Origin: Prevotella multiformis DSM 16608
GTDB lineage: Bacteria; Bacteroidota; Bacteroidia; Bacteroidales; Bacteroidaceae
DNA length: 61,775 bases
Assembly (NCBI RefSeq): GCF_000191065.1
Contig: NZ_GL872282.1
Span: 914,273 to 976,047 of the forward strand
Direction of reading: 5' to 3'
Under the pieces are notes generated by a model, which saw only the letters and a list, made by a program, of their open reading frames with translations, had not been told where the DNA came from and ran no database searches. Made by a program: the position numbers and the translations under genes. Position 1 is the first letter of the stretch. The number at the start of each line of letters is the position of its first letter. Below, piece after piece: positions 9,001 to 16,634 of this stretch.

Positions 9001-9206
9001 GCCGTTTCTTATCGTGCAAAGGTACAACGGCAGCCTGTCTGCCCTGCAAGGTCGAGTCCTGCGGATGGAGAGAAGAATCTCCACCGTAGGATTTTTCTGT
9101 TTCAAGGTGGTATTGCCATTTTCTATATCCATGCGGTCGTATTCATCTCTCCCAACCTTGCAGGGCTGGGCTGCCGTAGAGAGTATAGGCACGACAAGAA
9201 TACGGC
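9001..9206 (+). ncRNA. Large structured RNA (or DNA) element, copy in element A
   Basis: Nested complementary segments: GCCGT (9001) with ACGGC (9202-9206); TTCTT with AAGAA; TCGTGC (9012-9017) with GCACGA (9189-9194); ACGGCAGC (9027-9034) with GCTGCCGT (9170-9177); GCCCTGCAAGGT (9041-9052) with ACCTTGCAGGGC (9155-9166). An inner hairpin, TCCTGCGGATGGAGA (9057-9071) with TCTCCACCGTAGGA (9078-9091), is followed directly by TTTTT, as in an intrinsic terminator. The element-B copy (31317-31522, minus) keeps these stems with few base changes. The overlapping 84-codon frame (8999-9253) is interrupted in B. The rest of 8974-9634 holds the TATCGA-rich cluster and a conserved leader of the HTH gene. 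Confidence 0.65.
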
Positions 9207-9289
9207 ATACTCAGGCTCTTTGGACGCAAGGCGTAACAACTAACAACAGATAGGACTGACGATAATACGGACAATCTATTGTTTGTACA

Positions 9290-9412
9290 ATTTGTTGTCA
9301 TGACTATCTGTTGTCAAAACTATATATCGTCAAAATAATCTATCGATAAAACTATCTATCGACACTTCGACATCTCGATTTGTCGAACTATCGAATTATC
9401 GATAAAACAACA
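9290..9412. repeat. TATCGA-rich cluster of short direct and inverted repeats
   Basis: Between the structured RNA and the HTH operon the sequence turns AT-rich and repeats TATCGA/TCGATA-type words at least six times (for example CTATCGATAAAACTATC, then TATCGAATTATCGATAAAAC), along with TGTTGTCA words. It is absent from the equivalent stretch of element B. It could bind a regulator or partition/replication protein. Confidence 0.45.
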
Positions 9413-9633
9413 AAATAATAAAAGGAACGAACCGGCACCTCATCTCATTACCGCAATAACACAGACGGATTTCCTTTGTTTTTCTATTGCTTTCTTTCTA
9501 TTTCCCTGCTTATCCTCATTTCTTGCAGCGGTGCTTCCGAGGGTTTACTTTTGCACCCGAGAAGTACGGCAATGGACTGCATAACAGTTTGTTTGCTGAG
9601 TAACAATAAAGTAATCAAAACAAAATTAAGGCA

Positions 9634-9903
9634 ATGAAACTCATTATCATCGACCGCAAAGCGTGGGAGCGACATCGCTCCGAATTTGCAGACTTTATCC
9701 ATCGTGTGGAGAAACTCATCGGTAATCCTCCTGAGACCGAGCAATGGCTCGACAACGAAGCCGTGTGCAAGCGTTTGGGCATCAGCAAGCGTACCCTACA
9801 ATCATACAGAGATACGGGTAAAATTCCTTATTCAATGATTGGACATAAGTGCTATTACAAGGAGAGTGACATCATGGAGATACTGAACTCAAAAAATGAA
9901 TAA
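9634..9903 (+). CDS. Helix-turn-helix (excisionase/MerR-like) protein 1
   Basis: The protein has 89 residues. WLDNEAVCKRLGISKRTLQS (about 35-54) is followed by YRDTGKIPYSMIGHKCYYKE, the wHTH of DUF3853/excisionase-like proteins in Bacteroidetes mobile elements. It is about 90% identical to 30728-30997 of element B. It heads a tight run HTH-HTH-DUF3408 (gap 3 bp, then a 13-bp overlap), probably one operon. The roughly 150 bp upstream are conserved in both elements and probably carry the promoter. Likely roles are control of excision or transfer. Confidence 0.82.
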   Translation: MKLIIIDRKAWERHRSEFADFIHRVEKLIGNPPETEQWLDNEAVCKRLGISKRTLQSYRDTGKIPYSMIGHKCYYKESDIMEILNSKNE

Positions 9904-9906
9904 ACA

Positions 9907-10221
9907 ATGGCAGAGAACGAAATCATTACACAGCAAGACCCTCAGATGCAGATGTTTGCACAACTGATGGAGGGCATCTTAAAGAAACTGGAGCGTTATT
10001 GCGCCACTGCCCGTCCGATGTTGGGTGGAGAGGTTTACCTCACTGGTGAAGAGGTTTGCAGCCAATTACAGCTCAGCACACGTACGCTCCAAGAGTACAG
10101 AAACTCAGGAACGCTTCCTTTCTACAAAATCGGAGGGAAGATACTCTACAAGCAGAGCGACATACAAGCCATGCTTGAAAAACACTATAACCCGATACCC
10201 AAGAAATTATGGCAAGAATAG
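9907..10221 (+). CDS. Helix-turn-helix (excisionase-like) protein 2
   Basis: The protein has 104 residues, with the wHTH at about 45-95 (YLTGEEVCSQLQLSTRTLQE, then GTLPFYKIGGKILYKQSDI). Its first helix pair is preceded by an acidic/hydrophobic tail that may dimerise. Its near twin is at 30410-30724. The stop overlaps the start of the DUF3408 gene by 13 bp, suggesting translational coupling. Confidence 0.82.
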   Translation: MAENEIITQQDPQMQMFAQLMEGILKKLERYCATARPMLGGEVYLTGEEVCSQLQLSTRTLQEYRNSGTLPFYKIGGKILYKQSDIQAMLEKHYNPIPKKLWQE

Positions 10222-10844
10222 ATGAACAAAGGAAACAGCGCTTGGAACAAGCCATTAGAGATATGGGAAATTATGGCGTTAAGCTCCGCAAGCCCGAAAA
10301 GTTGCCCGATTTTGACCAGCCCTCCGATTATGAAGAGGAGAAGAATAGATTTGAGCCTATAAAAATGGATGAAGATGATGAAGAAGAGGCTTTGTCCGAA
10401 GAGCCATTGACAGCGGAAGAGAAGCGAGAAAGAATATTGGAAGAAGCACTGAAACGGATGGCAGAGGACGGAACTACCGGGATTCCTTCACGGCGCACTG
10501 CGATGTTTGACCCTTCAGATGATGAAGATGCTTCGGAGGAAAAAATAATCAGCTCAGAGAAAATTAAAACGGGCACGGAAGAAGTTTCTCGTCAAGTGGG
10601 TAAGAGCAAGACGAAAGGCAAGGACAGAGAGGACTTAGCCCGGTTTCAAGGGAAATACCTCCGCCCCTTTCGCAACAGCCATCGCAAAGCTGTGTATGTG
10701 TCAGAGGAAACCCAACGAAGATTGGACTTCGTGGTGCGGAAAATCGGTGAGCAGGGAGCGAGCGTTTCAGGATACGTGGAACAAGTGCTTCGGGAACACC
10801 TCGACCAATACAAGGAGGATGTGGAAAGATGGCGGAAACTCTGA
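10209..10844 (+). CDS. DUF3408-family mobilization-associated protein
   Basis: The protein has 211 residues. The N-terminus (MARIDEQRKQRLEQAIRDMG) and the C-terminus (RKAVYVSEETQRRLDFVVRK then GASVSGYVEQVLREHL) match element B's 166-residue copy. The C-terminal part looks like a ribbon-helix-helix DNA-binding fold. The 45 extra residues are an acidic spacer (about 55-115). DUF3408 proteins accompany conjugative transposon mobilization genes. It ends just upstream of an oriT-like region. Confidence 0.78.
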   Translation: MARIDEQRKQRLEQAIRDMGNYGVKLRKPEKLPDFDQPSDYEEEKNRFEPIKMDEDDEEEALSEEPLTAEEKRERILEEALKRMAEDGTTGIPSRRTAMFDPSDDEDASEEKIISSEKIKTGTEEVSRQVGKSKTKGKDREDLARFQGKYLRPFRNSHRKAVYVSEETQRRLDFVVRKIGEQGASVSGYVEQVLREHLDQYKEDVERWRKL

Positions 10845-10850
10845 ACCACT

Positions 10851-11004
10851 GCATTCCTCGAATGCAAACCCCTGCCGAGTTACCGCATTCACAGAATGCA
10901 GTAACACAGCTGGGGCTTATCAACCTCTTTCTTGATATTGGCAAGGTGTGTCTTTGTACCACAAATTGCCATTTGTCCCACAAAGACCCTTGCCCCGAAA
11001 GGGG
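10851..11004. other. Candidate origin of transfer (oriT), element A
   Basis: The 200 bp between the DUF3408 and mobilization genes hold a series of short inverted repeats: GCATTCCTCGAATGC (10851-10865); GCATTC (10885-10890) with GAATGC (10894-10899); TTTGTACCACAAA (10953-10965); TTTGTCCCACAAA (10972-10984); CCCCGAAAGGGG (10993-11004). The same series, with base changes, lies before the matching gene in element B. Position and symmetry suit an oriT or relaxosome site; a nick site was not identified. Confidence 0.5.
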
Positions 11005-11045
11005 ATTAAATCACTCCAAAGTCGTGATTAGAAAACATAGAAACA

Positions 11046-11465
11046 ATGAAAAGAAAGAAAACAAACAAGCCTGATGGCAAATGCACCACCTGCCCCAAAT
11101 GGAACAGATGGCATATCAGAATACCTAATCCCAAAGACCAGCAAAAAGTCATCGAATTATATCGAAAGTCTGGAGCAAAAACAAAGAGCGATTATCTAAG
11201 GGCAAGATTACTTGGAGAATCTTTCAAGGTTATCACAGAGAATTCTTCTAATGAGAAATACATGCGTGAACTCACTAACATAATATCCCAAATTTATAAG
11301 ATTGGTGTTCTCTATAATGAAGCAGTCAAGACACTTAACTGCTACCACTCAACAGCTACCGCCCAAAGAATGCTCCGCAAAATCGAAACTTATTCTGAAG
11401 CAATCATTAAACTGCAAGTGCAAGCGATAAAACTAACAGAGGAGTATTCCATGATTGTTGGGTAA
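11046..11465 (+). CDS. MobA/MobC-like mobilization accessory protein
   Basis: The protein has 139 residues. The N-terminal WNRWHIRIPNPKDQQKVIEL followed by KSGAKTKSDYLRARLLGESF resembles the ribbon-helix-helix proteins that recruit relaxases in Bacteroidetes mobilizable elements. A C-terminal coiled segment follows (about 85-135). The element-B relative at 29282-29713 aligns along its whole length, so this copy is complete. A relaxase gene would be expected next but hsdS lies there instead, convergent and overlapping by 33 bp. Confidence 0.72.
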   Translation: MKRKKTNKPDGKCTTCPKWNRWHIRIPNPKDQQKVIELYRKSGAKTKSDYLRARLLGESFKVITENSSNEKYMRELTNIISQIYKIGVLYNEAVKTLNCYHSTATAQRMLRKIETYSEAIIKLQVQAIKLTEEYSMIVG

Positions 11466-12638
11466 ATCATAATTTAGTCGAGAACGCTCGACACCGACTT
11501 TTACTTGTCCGTTCATCAGAAGGGGGAGAAGTTCGTCGCGCTGCTTAGTCAATTTTTCGATTTCTTGTAGCCTCAATAGTTGTTCATCGAACATAGGCGT
11601 TACTGTATCTACAAATTTCTTACAAATCGTTTCATTAAAGGCAAAACGGAAATCAGCCAAATCACCTAAGACAATATATGGAATAGAAGAGCCATGTTTA
11701 CCACCGCTATATATAGGTTGAAATAAGTATCTTAAAGTATAATAGAAGAATGATACGTTACGCACCTCTTCATCTAAAACGCAAGCATATGTCCTTTGAT
11801 ATAAATCGAATTTACCTCTATAAAAACCTACTCGTCCTGTATAACTCCCATTTCCTGAAACCAACACTGCATACCCGTCATAAATGTATTCGTTAGAAGT
11901 AATAGCCTCCGGCGCACAAGAAAAGAATTTATAATTTCCAGGAACAGCTTTGGACACATCTTTCTTACCAGTGAAGATTCTCATAAAGTCTTTGATTTTA
12001 CAATCTTTCCACCCTTGTGGTATCTCTCTCTTCAACTTCTCATTCCACCCCATCTTACCACCGCTACTTTTGTACGGCTTCCCATTCTCATCGGGAAAGT
12101 CAAATTGCACAAACCAGTAGTCGTAGAGTTGCTTTGCCATCGCCTCTAAATTATGATTTACCGCACGATTAAGGCTTAATTTATTAGTAATATCTATAAT
12201 CAACTTGCCGATATTCTTTTGCTCATGCAAAGTGAATGTCGGCAATTCATATCTCATAATCTGATCTTTATCTCCACGAGGCATTTTACTGCCTTTAGCT
12301 CCTTTCATTGCATATGCAAAAAAACTATCTTGTAACAGTAAGGCATAAAGGAATGTACTATCATTGCCTTGTTTTGCACGAAAGACCAAGACATCTGCCG
12401 AAGCTCCTCCATTTATATTTGCATACCAAACTTTTTTCAAATAGGGGCGAATATTGGCTACCAACACATCGCCTTTTAGGTAATGCGTTAGCGGACATAC
12501 AGTTGGCGGAAGGTTTGTTGCTACTGCTTTTCCTTGCTTGTTTTGTAAGATAGAATCAGTAGTAACATATTCTTCTAATGTAATTTGACTACTACTTATT
12601 TTATCTTCTACATATTCGGCAATTTGTGATAGCTTCAT
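11433..12638 (-). CDS. hsdS: Type I restriction specificity subunit HsdS, without HsdM/HsdR
   Basis: The protein has 401 residues in two target-recognition halves. TRD1 covers about 1-150, a conserved spacer helix follows (LNRAVNHNLEAMAKQLYDYW, about 155-175), TRD2 about 205-345, and the distal helix reads LTKQRDELLPLLMNGQVKVG. The last 16 or so residues (ERSRLNYDLP onward) read across the end of the mobilization gene, so the 3' end may have been replaced. No methyltransferase or HsdR gene of type I is in the window. A recombinase gene lies 83 bp upstream on the same strand, the usual layout of phase-variable hsdS loci in Bacteroidetes. It could supply specificity to HsdM/HsdR encoded elsewhere. 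Confidence 0.85.
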   Translation of the reverse strand: MKLSQIAEYVEDKISSSQITLEEYVTTDSILQNKQGKAVATNLPPTVCPLTHYLKGDVLVANIRPYLKKVWYANINGGASADVLVFRAKQGNDSTFLYALLLQDSFFAYAMKGAKGSKMPRGDKDQIMRYELPTFTLHEQKNIGKLIIDITNKLSLNRAVNHNLEAMAKQLYDYWFVQFDFPDENGKPYKSSGGKMGWNEKLKREIPQGWKDCKIKDFMRIFTGKKDVSKAVPGNYKFFSCAPEAITSNEYIYDGYAVLVSGNGSYTGRVGFYRGKFDLYQRTYACVLDEEVRNVSFFYYTLRYLFQPIYSGGKHGSSIPYIVLGDLADFRFAFNETICKKFVDTVTPMFDEQLLRLQEIEKLTKQRDELLPLLMNGQVKVGVERSRLNYDLPNNHGILLC

Positions 12639-12664
12639 TTTACTTCATTCTTTTGTTTACGATG

Positions 12665-12672
12665 CAAAGATA
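12665..12672 (-). promoter_or_regulatory. -7 promoter box of hsdS
   Basis: TATCTTTG on the minus strand, 27 bp before the hsdS ATG, matches the Bacteroidetes TAnnTTTG box. It implies hsdS is transcribed separately from the recombinase gene. Confidence 0.55.
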
Positions 12673-12721
12673 CAGAATGAAGCTCATAATTAAGAATTTT
12701 CATAAGATAAAGTGGCTATTA

Positions 12722-13738
12722 TCAGCCTATAAACTTGCGATGTGCAATCTTGACATTGGTTTGATTGACCATAGCATAATGTAAAGTAGTATCAATCTTT
12801 ACGTGTCCTAATAGCTTCTGCACTTGTTCTATCGGCATTCCCTTATCAATAGCCATCGTTGCCAATGTGCGCCTGAACTTATGTGGGTGCACTTTGCTAA
12901 TGCCAGCTTTTCGCCCTAATTGCCGTAATCGCACTTCTACACCACTTATTGTTAGGCGATTATGTGGTGAAGATAATGATACAAAAAGTGCAGGGTTATT
13001 GTCTTTACGGCTTTCCAAGTAGCGTTTAAGGTGGATTTTGGTGCGAGCATTAAAATATACCTCTCGTTCTTTATTGCCCTTGCCAAAGACCACGCATTGC
13101 CGTTCCTGAAAATCTATATCTTCTCGGTTCATCTTTGCTAATTCACCTACACGCATACCCGTAGAAGCCAATAAATCAATCATCGCAAGGTCGCGTATCT
13201 CGTGGCAGGTATCACGCAATACTTCCATATTTTCATCACTCAGCACTTCCTTTACAAGGCTTTCCGTTCTAACCTTGTGTATTCTTCGCACAGGGCTCTT
13301 ACCAATATAGTCTTCATCTTCCAACCATGCAAAGAAGCTGGAAAAGATACGCCGAAGGTTATCGATGGTAACACGGCTTGAAAGTCTTTCTTCTTGATAA
13401 TCAGAGAGGTAATTGCGAATGTCGTTTGTAACTATCACGTCTATCTTTTTGTTCAACTTTGCAAGCAGGGCTTCTATTGAACTGCGATAATAATGCAAAG
13501 TTTTATCAGAACAGCCTTCTATCTTCTTGGCAGCAATAAAAGCATTAAGCAATTCATTATTAGCCTTATTTCTTTGCGACACTTCATCGCCTAATGGTTT
13601 GATTTCTACGTTCTTAAAGTTGTCATTCAATACTGTATTAAGAAATAGTAATTGTTCTGGAGTCAAATTTTGAGCCATTGCAGTTACTATTCTCGTTTTT
13701 ACTTCTTCTTTCATAGGATTTTTAGTCGCATTATACAA
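12722..13738 (-). CDS. Tyrosine recombinase, probable HsdS shuffler
   Basis: The protein has up to 338 residues; a second Met at 13714 (MKEEVKTRIV) is an equally good start. It is a XerC/D-type protein without the Arm domain of the element integrases: core-binding domain at about 50-140 and a catalytic domain with STGMRVGEL (Arg), HPHKFRRTLATMAIDKG (His-x-x-Arg), KLLGHVKIDTTLHYAMV (Tyr). Recombinases of this type next to hsdS genes invert or exchange target-recognition segments. Here only one hsdS is in the window, so its partner sites are not visible. Confidence 0.85.
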   Translation of the reverse strand: MYNATKNPMKEEVKTRIVTAMAQNLTPEQLLFLNTVLNDNFKNVEIKPLGDEVSQRNKANNELLNAFIAAKKIEGCSDKTLHYYRSSIEALLAKLNKKIDVIVTNDIRNYLSDYQEERLSSRVTIDNLRRIFSSFFAWLEDEDYIGKSPVRRIHKVRTESLVKEVLSDENMEVLRDTCHEIRDLAMIDLLASTGMRVGELAKMNREDIDFQERQCVVFGKGNKEREVYFNARTKIHLKRYLESRKDNNPALFVSLSSPHNRLTISGVEVRLRQLGRKAGISKVHPHKFRRTLATMAIDKGMPIEQVQKLLGHVKIDTTLHYAMVNQTNVKIAHRKFIG

Positions 13739-13773
13739 AATTTGAGCGAAAAGACAAAGAAGTAAATCATAAT

Positions 13774-13825
13774 TTAACGTGAGTTCGACGGATTAAAACA
13801 TCTGATTTTGTCGAACTCACGTTAA
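13774..13825. repeat. Perfect 16-bp inverted repeat equal to an IS end
   Basis: TTAACGTGAGTTCGAC (13774-13789) is mirrored by GTCGAACTCACGTTAA (13810-13825) around 20 bp. The first 17 bp are identical to the terminal sequence of the IS982-like element at 61414-61430. It looks like two IS ends left after an internal deletion, but could serve as a terminator for the surface operon ending at 13929. Confidence 0.6.
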
Positions 13826-13928
13826 GTTACAATTTATTTTCTGTTTAATACAGATAAAAGATGGATAGAGGATAAGTAGTATTGCTGTTTTTACTTACCC
13901 TCTATCTTTATAACAACAGTTCTTACAT

Positions 13929-14486
13929 TTAGTTCTTATTAGGTCGTCCACCCAAGACTAATCCAAGGGTTAAGCCATAGGTGTTAAATCCTTTACGTGT
14001 TACCATGACATGTGTGTTAACTCTAATTATATGCCATAATTCCACACCAATTTTAGGCATTATTACAGGGGATGTTGCATTTATATCCATGAACTCATCT
14101 CCCACGGTTTGATTAAAACCAACACCTAAGGCGACATTGATGAAAGGATTTACTTTTTGCCCCTGTCGAAAATTGTAACCACCCGTAGCGGCCAAAATCA
14201 TAGTTCTGTTAGTCTGCCATTTATCGCTATTCCTATCATGCCAGAAATCACGCCGTGCTCCATCCGTCTGCAGTAGAAAGCCACAATCCCAAGGTGTGTT
14301 CTTGATGTTGTATCGAAGATTCACTGCTAATGATGGTCCAACTAATTTATCCCCACCATGATACTGGTCAAGAGGCAAAGTAATACCAAAGCCAAATTCA
14401 GTTTCAAGACATTTGACAGGTATCTCTTGCGCGTTACACGCAAAAGATACCATTATCATGATTGAAAAGACAATACATCTTAACAT
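13929..14486 (-). CDS. Outer-membrane beta-barrel protein, unknown role
   Basis: The protein has 185 residues. The signal peptide ends at CNAQ (about residue 20). It is followed by alternating beta-strands (EFGFGITLPLDQY, PFINVALGVGF, YGLTLGLVLGGR) typical of a small 8-stranded barrel. It starts 5 bp after the stop of the large lipoprotein gene, so the two are co-transcribed and may form one envelope complex. No named family recognised. Confidence 0.65.
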   Translation of the reverse strand: MLRCIVFSIMIMVSFACNAQEIPVKCLETEFGFGITLPLDQYHGGDKLVGPSLAVNLRYNIKNTPWDCGFLLQTDGARRDFWHDRNSDKWQTNRTMILAATGGYNFRQGQKVNPFINVALGVGFNQTVGDEFMDINATSPVIMPKIGVELWHIIRVNTHVMVTRKGFNTYGLTLGLVLGGRPNKN

Positions 14487-14491
14487 AATTC

Positions 14492-16111
14492 TTAATATTT
14501 ATAGAAACGTACTCCACGCCATTGATTGTCATAATAAGCGGCACCAAACACATCCAGTTTATTAATGTCAAACTCGGAAGGAAGGAAACCTGTAATGCCT
14601 CCAGCATTAGTAAACGAAAATCCGAATGATCTATCAAAGATTACCGATTTTGATTTACAATTAGTGTATTCTTTCACTCCTGTAATATACGGATGTTCCT
14701 TATTAAACTCAATATTGGTATTACCCCATACTAAGTAAGCCATCATAGGATCTGTTGGTGTAATTCTTTTCTTTACTGGAGAATAGATATACTTATTCTC
14801 CAATGATTTTAATTGAGAATAGACGGCCTTCGCTGGTGCTTCATAAAGTTTGTTGCCTACCTTCTCACGCCAATCTTTATCTCCAATCTTAATTTCGGGA
14901 ATCAGGCATATTATATCGTCTGTCCAATCTTTTATGAACTTCAATTTATGATAGTTACCATAGAAGAATTTTGACTGAATATTATTTATTGCACCCGTGA
15001 AAGTATTCCAATTCGTATTCATTGTAGGGTTAATGGTGGAATAGTTTCTTGGATTGTTGTATTTCATAACTCCATCTAAACCATTAAATCCAATTACGAT
15101 CTTGGAAGCTTTTTCACCTTTCCAATATGGGATGCCTAAGAACTTTTTCCTTTTCTGCATATTTACTTTTATACCAGCACTAGCATAAAATCCATAGTTC
15201 ACATCAAACACTTTCATCTGAACACGATGTTTTTTAGAGAAGTTGTTTTCGCGAGACACATCCTTGCCCCTGAGCCAATCGAAAAACTTTTGTACCACGC
15301 TATGATTCTTCCATAAATATGAGTTCGTATTATAACCCACGTGAAAAGCATTCTCTGTATATGTGTCATTAGATGCTGCTCGAGTTAGAGTTGCTGTTAT
15401 TGGTTCGTCTACAGCCTCAAATTCAGAATATTGAATACTTTTATCAGAGAATGTTCTTGTGAAAGTAACATTCTCATCAAGAGCGACAGAAGCTCCTGGA
15501 TTTACTTTAAGCTTAAGTTCAGGATTAAATGTTCTGATAGATTCATCAAGCAGCTTCTCTTTCTTGACATCAATGGAGAATGTCCCCTGATCTGTGATTT
15601 TATAAAGTCTACCTTCCACGCATACACGAAGAGTTGTGTCAACCATGTGTGTCATAATATCATCAAAGAGCAGATTCTCTGCCTTCATAACATTATATTC
15701 GTCTTGGGTCATCTCTTCCAACTCATCCAGTCCTTTTAGGTCCTCATTGGATATGCTGTTGACTTTTTGATCAATACTAGCTTCAGAGTTCGCGCGTGTT
15801 ATATGGCGACCATTAGCAAGACGTTCACTCAAATCTGCTACAGATTCAAAATGAGCCCCACCAATTGCTCTTGTGTTAGGGAGAAATTTTTGACACGCAG
15901 AGGCTCCTGCGCCGTCTTCCGAATATTGCTCCACGAAATTTTGTAGACTCTGGACTGTGGGAAACACCAAGTAACCCTCGTTCGAAACTGAAACTGACGA
16001 AGTCGCAGATTGGTTAGTGGTCTGTGCTGTTTCAGCACCTGGACTAAGGTCTTCTGACGAACAAGCTGTAATGAGACTTGCAGTCAACATAAGAAATACT
16101 AATTTTTTCAT
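14492..16111 (-). CDS. Large lipoprotein of unknown function
   Basis: The protein has 539 residues with signal peptide MKKLVFLMLTASLITACSSE (Cys17). A low-complexity Ser/Thr stretch follows, then an acidic helical region (about 110-160) and a mixed beta-rich body with several aromatic segments (YWKGEKASKIVIGFNGLDG, FYGNYHKLKFIKDW). The C-terminus ends in aromatic beta pattern AAYYDNQWRGVRFYKY. I recognise no family. It is first gene of the operon with the barrel protein and carries LytTR-like boxes upstream, so it is the likely main target of the adjacent two-component system. Confidence 0.65.
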   Translation of the reverse strand: MKKLVFLMLTASLITACSSEDLSPGAETAQTTNQSATSSVSVSNEGYLVFPTVQSLQNFVEQYSEDGAGASACQKFLPNTRAIGGAHFESVADLSERLANGRHITRANSEASIDQKVNSISNEDLKGLDELEEMTQDEYNVMKAENLLFDDIMTHMVDTTLRVCVEGRLYKITDQGTFSIDVKKEKLLDESIRTFNPELKLKVNPGASVALDENVTFTRTFSDKSIQYSEFEAVDEPITATLTRAASNDTYTENAFHVGYNTNSYLWKNHSVVQKFFDWLRGKDVSRENNFSKKHRVQMKVFDVNYGFYASAGIKVNMQKRKKFLGIPYWKGEKASKIVIGFNGLDGVMKYNNPRNYSTINPTMNTNWNTFTGAINNIQSKFFYGNYHKLKFIKDWTDDIICLIPEIKIGDKDWREKVGNKLYEAPAKAVYSQLKSLENKYIYSPVKKRITPTDPMMAYLVWGNTNIEFNKEHPYITGVKEYTNCKSKSVIFDRSFGFSFTNAGGITGFLPSEFDINKLDVFGAAYYDNQWRGVRFYKY

Positions 16112-16146
16112 GTTGAGTTTTATTTAGGATTAAACGATTAGTGTCC

Positions 16147-16219
16147 CAAAAGTAAATTATATATAGTATTCTGCAAGTCGAAATGTCATGAAACGGAAAT
16201 AAATGACGGTGAAACGGAA
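16147..16219 (-). promoter_or_regulatory. Promoter with two LytTR-like boxes before the lipoprotein operon
   Basis: A -7 box TACTTTTG (minus strand, 16147-16154) lies 36 bp before the ATG at 16111. Upstream, TTCCGTTTCA occurs twice on the minus strand (plus-strand positions 16189-16198 and 16210-16219), a direct repeat with an exact 21-bp period. TCCGTT fits the core of LytTR/AlgR-type boxes, which are usually paired two helical turns apart. The LytTR regulator is encoded 0.5 kb away. Confidence 0.6.
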
Positions 16220-16272
16220 GAAATCGCGTTCAAACTTTTTATCTACTTTCTAATAATTGGCAAGTTTTGCTA

Positions 16273-16623
16273 CTATGGATCGATTTTTTGAGCAGATTCC
16301 GTAATTTTGCACTTGCTTGTTGAATCCGCTTTTATTTGTTGCGCACTATCGGTCTGTTCTATCTCGTAATTCTCAATTAATTCCCTTTTCTTTTTCTTCT
16401 TTTGTTCTTTCCTGGCCCTTATGATTTCTCCAACATTAATTTGATAAGGTTTCGTGTCATACTCTCGCGTGAAAACAGGGGTACCTGTTTTGGGGTCAGT
16501 GATTGATTCCACGACCTCCTCCTTTACTATTTCTTTAAAAGTGTTGCATGATGACATTAATAGTAAAACTATCAATGAACCAAAAGCATAAAAACACAAA
16601 GAAGTTTTCTTTACTTTTCCCAT
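16273..16623 (-). CDS. Small charged lipoprotein in the two-component operon
   Basis: The protein has 116 residues, with a signal peptide and lipobox (LLMSSC, Cys26). A conserved-looking middle follows (TDPKTGTPVFTREYDTKPYQ), then a very basic helix (RARKEQKKKKKRELIENYEI). It begins 11 bp after the response regulator stop and belongs to that operon. Its last 12 or so codons coincide with a 23-bp sequence (16301-16323) almost identical to the end of the IS30-like remnant at 58974-58996, so the native C-terminus may be lost. Confidence 0.6.
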   Translation of the reverse strand: MGKVKKTSLCFYAFGSLIVLLLMSSCNTFKEIVKEEVVESITDPKTGTPVFTREYDTKPYQINVGEIIRARKEQKKKKKRELIENYEIEQTDSAQQIKADSTSKCKITESAQKIDP

Positions 16624-16634
16624 AAGGCATGAGT

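Larger units (their letters stand above)
11462..13776. repeat. 15-bp direct repeats bracketing the hsdS-recombinase module
   Basis: GTAAATCATAATTTA occurs at 11462-11476 (inside the 3' end of hsdS) and at 13762-13776 (upstream of the recombinase gene). On the minus strand it encodes LNYDL in hsdS. It could be a relic of a second hsdS 3' end or a target duplication of the module. Confidence 0.5.

Noticed and set aside
8999..9253. An 84-codon open frame in element A
   Set aside because: The same frame stops after 60 codons in element B, most differences change amino acids, and the region is fully accounted for by nested stems.
9290..9412. Possible CRISPR array
   Set aside because: Repeats are short, irregular and of both orientations, without uniform spacers; no Cas gene is nearby.
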